Of a stretch of DNA of 7,604 nucleotides, positions 6,769-7,604 are shown piece after piece. The notes below the pieces were generated by a model. That model saw nothing but the letters and a program-made list of their open reading frames with translations. It searched no databases and was not told where the DNA came from. Every line of letters starts with the position of its first letter. The first letter of the stretch is position 1. The position numbers and the translations under genes are program-made. Origin of the DNA: Gammaproteobacteria bacterium (GTDB lineage Bacteria; Pseudomonadota; Gammaproteobacteria; Pseudomonadales; Azotimanducaceae); assembly GCA_028821035.1 (NCBI GenBank), contig JAPPHP010000049.1, positions 1 through 7,604 on the forward strand. Reading direction: 5' to 3'.

Positions 6769-6774
6769 GCGGCC

Positions 6775-7500
6775 ATGTCCGCGGACGACCTGATACGCCT
6801 CGGCCGCGCCTATGCACGCTGTCGCGGGCTGGCGCTGTCCACCGTGGGGCGGCTCGCCGGTGGACAGGGCTCCTTCTTCCAGCGCGTGGCCGCCCGCCGC
6901 GTCACCATCCGCCGGGTCGACCGGGCCATCCAGTGGTTCTCCGACCACTGGCCGGCGGAATTGGCCTGGCCCGAGGACCTGCCCCGGCCGGAGCCACAGC
7001 CGGGCTCCCCGGCGGCCTCCGCCGCGGAAAACGACCTGACGGAGGACCCTTTACAAGCCGTCCGGGCGGCCCTGGACTTGGCACGGGCACGCGTCGAAGC
7101 AGGCGATCTGGACGGCGCTCGCAAGGCCGAGGAAGCCGCGTTCGAGGCCGGCAGCCGCCTGCGCCCCGACGGACGCATCGCATCCGTCCCCGCTCTGTGC
7201 GATGCCCTGAACCTGTCGCGCGACGTCTACTACGACGTCGTGCGGCGTTTCGCCGGGCGTCGCGGGATCGGCCGACGAACCCGGAGTGGCTCGGCCAGCG
7301 ACCGCATGCTGCGCGCCCTGACCCGGGCCGGGGACACGCGCTTCGCGCTGTTCCGCACCCGTCTCCGGGACATGCGGTCGAACGACCACGACACGGACGC
7401 GGCACCCTCTCCGCGGGTTCGCACCATCGAAGGCGCCGGCCCAAGCGACGCGCCGGATTCGCCTTCGAGAACGGCCGACAATCTGGCCGACGGGCGTTGA
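6775..7500 (+). CDS. Regulator-like protein with N-terminal QWFSDHWP domain, function unknown
   Basis: 241 aa from the ATG at 6775. Residues 5-70 (LIRLGRAYARCRGLALSTVGRL, then VDRAIQWFSDHWP) form a compact helical domain that I associate with small DNA-binding-like proteins of high-GC proteobacteria; I cannot give it a firm family name. Residues 75-95 are a low-complexity Pro/Ala/Glu linker. Residues 95-130 are charged and helical (ALDLARARVEAGDLDGARKAEE). Residues 137-170 (ALCDALNLSRDVYYDVVRRFAGRR) look like a second helix-turn-helix with a basic tail. The C-terminus from 200 is polar and probably disordered. The frame opens further upstream at GTG 6682, but that extension crosses both candidate operators and the promoter, so I prefer 6775. 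It is divergent from the minus-strand helix-turn-helix gene and may share control with it. Confidence 0.7.
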   Translation: MSADDLIRLGRAYARCRGLALSTVGRLAGGQGSFFQRVAARRVTIRRVDRAIQWFSDHWPAELAWPEDLPRPEPQPGSPAASAAENDLTEDPLQAVRAALDLARARVEAGDLDGARKAEEAAFEAGSRLRPDGRIASVPALCDALNLSRDVYYDVVRRFAGRRGIGRRTRSGSASDRMLRALTRAGDTRFALFRTRLRDMRSNDHDTDAAPSPRVRTIEGAGPSDAPDSPSRTADNLADGR

Positions 7501-7518
7501 ACCGCTCCGCCGTTCTCG
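7466..7518. repeat. 10-bp perfect inverted repeat across a convergent gene end
   Basis: CGAGAACGGC (7466-7475) and GCCGTTCTCG (7509-7518) are exact reverse complements with a 33-nt loop. The repeat spans the end of the plus-strand gene (stop at 7498-7500) and ends one base before the stop of the minus-strand gene. It could end transcription from both sides, but the loop is long and there is no T-tract, so it is only a candidate. Confidence 0.4.
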
Positions 7519-7604
7519 TCAGTCCTCTTCCGCGTTGCCCCTCCTGGGGCGCACGATGCCGTGCTCCGACGCCTGGACCGTCTCGACGAACAGCCGCACC
7601 GCCT
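7519..7604 (-). CDS. 3' end of a minus-strand gene, product unknown
   Basis: Reading inward from the right edge on the minus strand, one frame is open and ends in TGA at 7521-7519. It encodes AVRLFVETVQASEHGIVRPR followed by RGNAEED, a plausible charged C-terminus. It converges with the gene ending at 7500, with 18 nt between stops. Only 27 residues plus a partial codon are visible, too few to name a family. The other two minus-strand frames give Gly/Arg-rich, unprotein-like translations. Confidence 0.5.
   Translation of the reverse strand, partial: AVRLFVETVQASEHGIVRPRRGNAEED

Noticed and set aside
6682..6774. Upstream extension of the plus-strand regulator-like gene from GTG 6682
   Set aside because: It crosses both palindromes and the -35 element, adds no recognisable domain, and the compact N-terminal domain begins at the ATG 6775.

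Overview
The window is GC-rich, densely coded proteobacterial-type DNA. The class is not certain; protein style fits a high-GC alpha- or gammaproteobacterium. It holds two modules, plus a gene fragment cut at each edge. No RNA gene, insertion sequence, CRISPR array or origin was seen.

Region 1 (positions 1-3227, minus strand) is the motor and inner-membrane platform of a Tad/Flp (type IVc) pilus: tadA (ATPase), tadB and tadC in the usual order. Spacing is tight: 10 nt between tadA and tadB, and a 4-nt GTGA overlap between tadB and tadC. tadC runs off the left edge. The last codons of tadA contain a run of 11 G. Losing one G would fuse tadA in frame to tadB.

Region 2 (3228-5705, plus strand) diverges from the tad genes. 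A short control region has -10-like elements on both strands and a perfect 15-bp palindrome. It leads into a predicted outer-membrane lipoprotein with a TadD-like TPR half, a proline-rich linker carrying a 144-bp tandem duplication, and four consecutive SPOR (septal peptidoglycan-binding) domains. The layout suggests this protein works with the Tad machine, perhaps anchoring or placing it at peptidoglycan sites; that link is inference.

Region 3 (5752-7500) is a divergent pair of regulator-like genes. On the minus strand is a 309-aa protein with an N-terminal XRE-like helix-turn-helix and a large C-terminal part I do not recognise. On the plus strand is a 241-aa protein with a short conserved-looking N-terminal domain ending in QWFSDHWP. 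The AT-richer gap between them carries two palindromes of identical layout, GTGGY-N6-RCCAC, each placed on a likely promoter. This looks like an autoregulated switch. The last bases (7519-7604) are the 3' end of another minus-strand gene.
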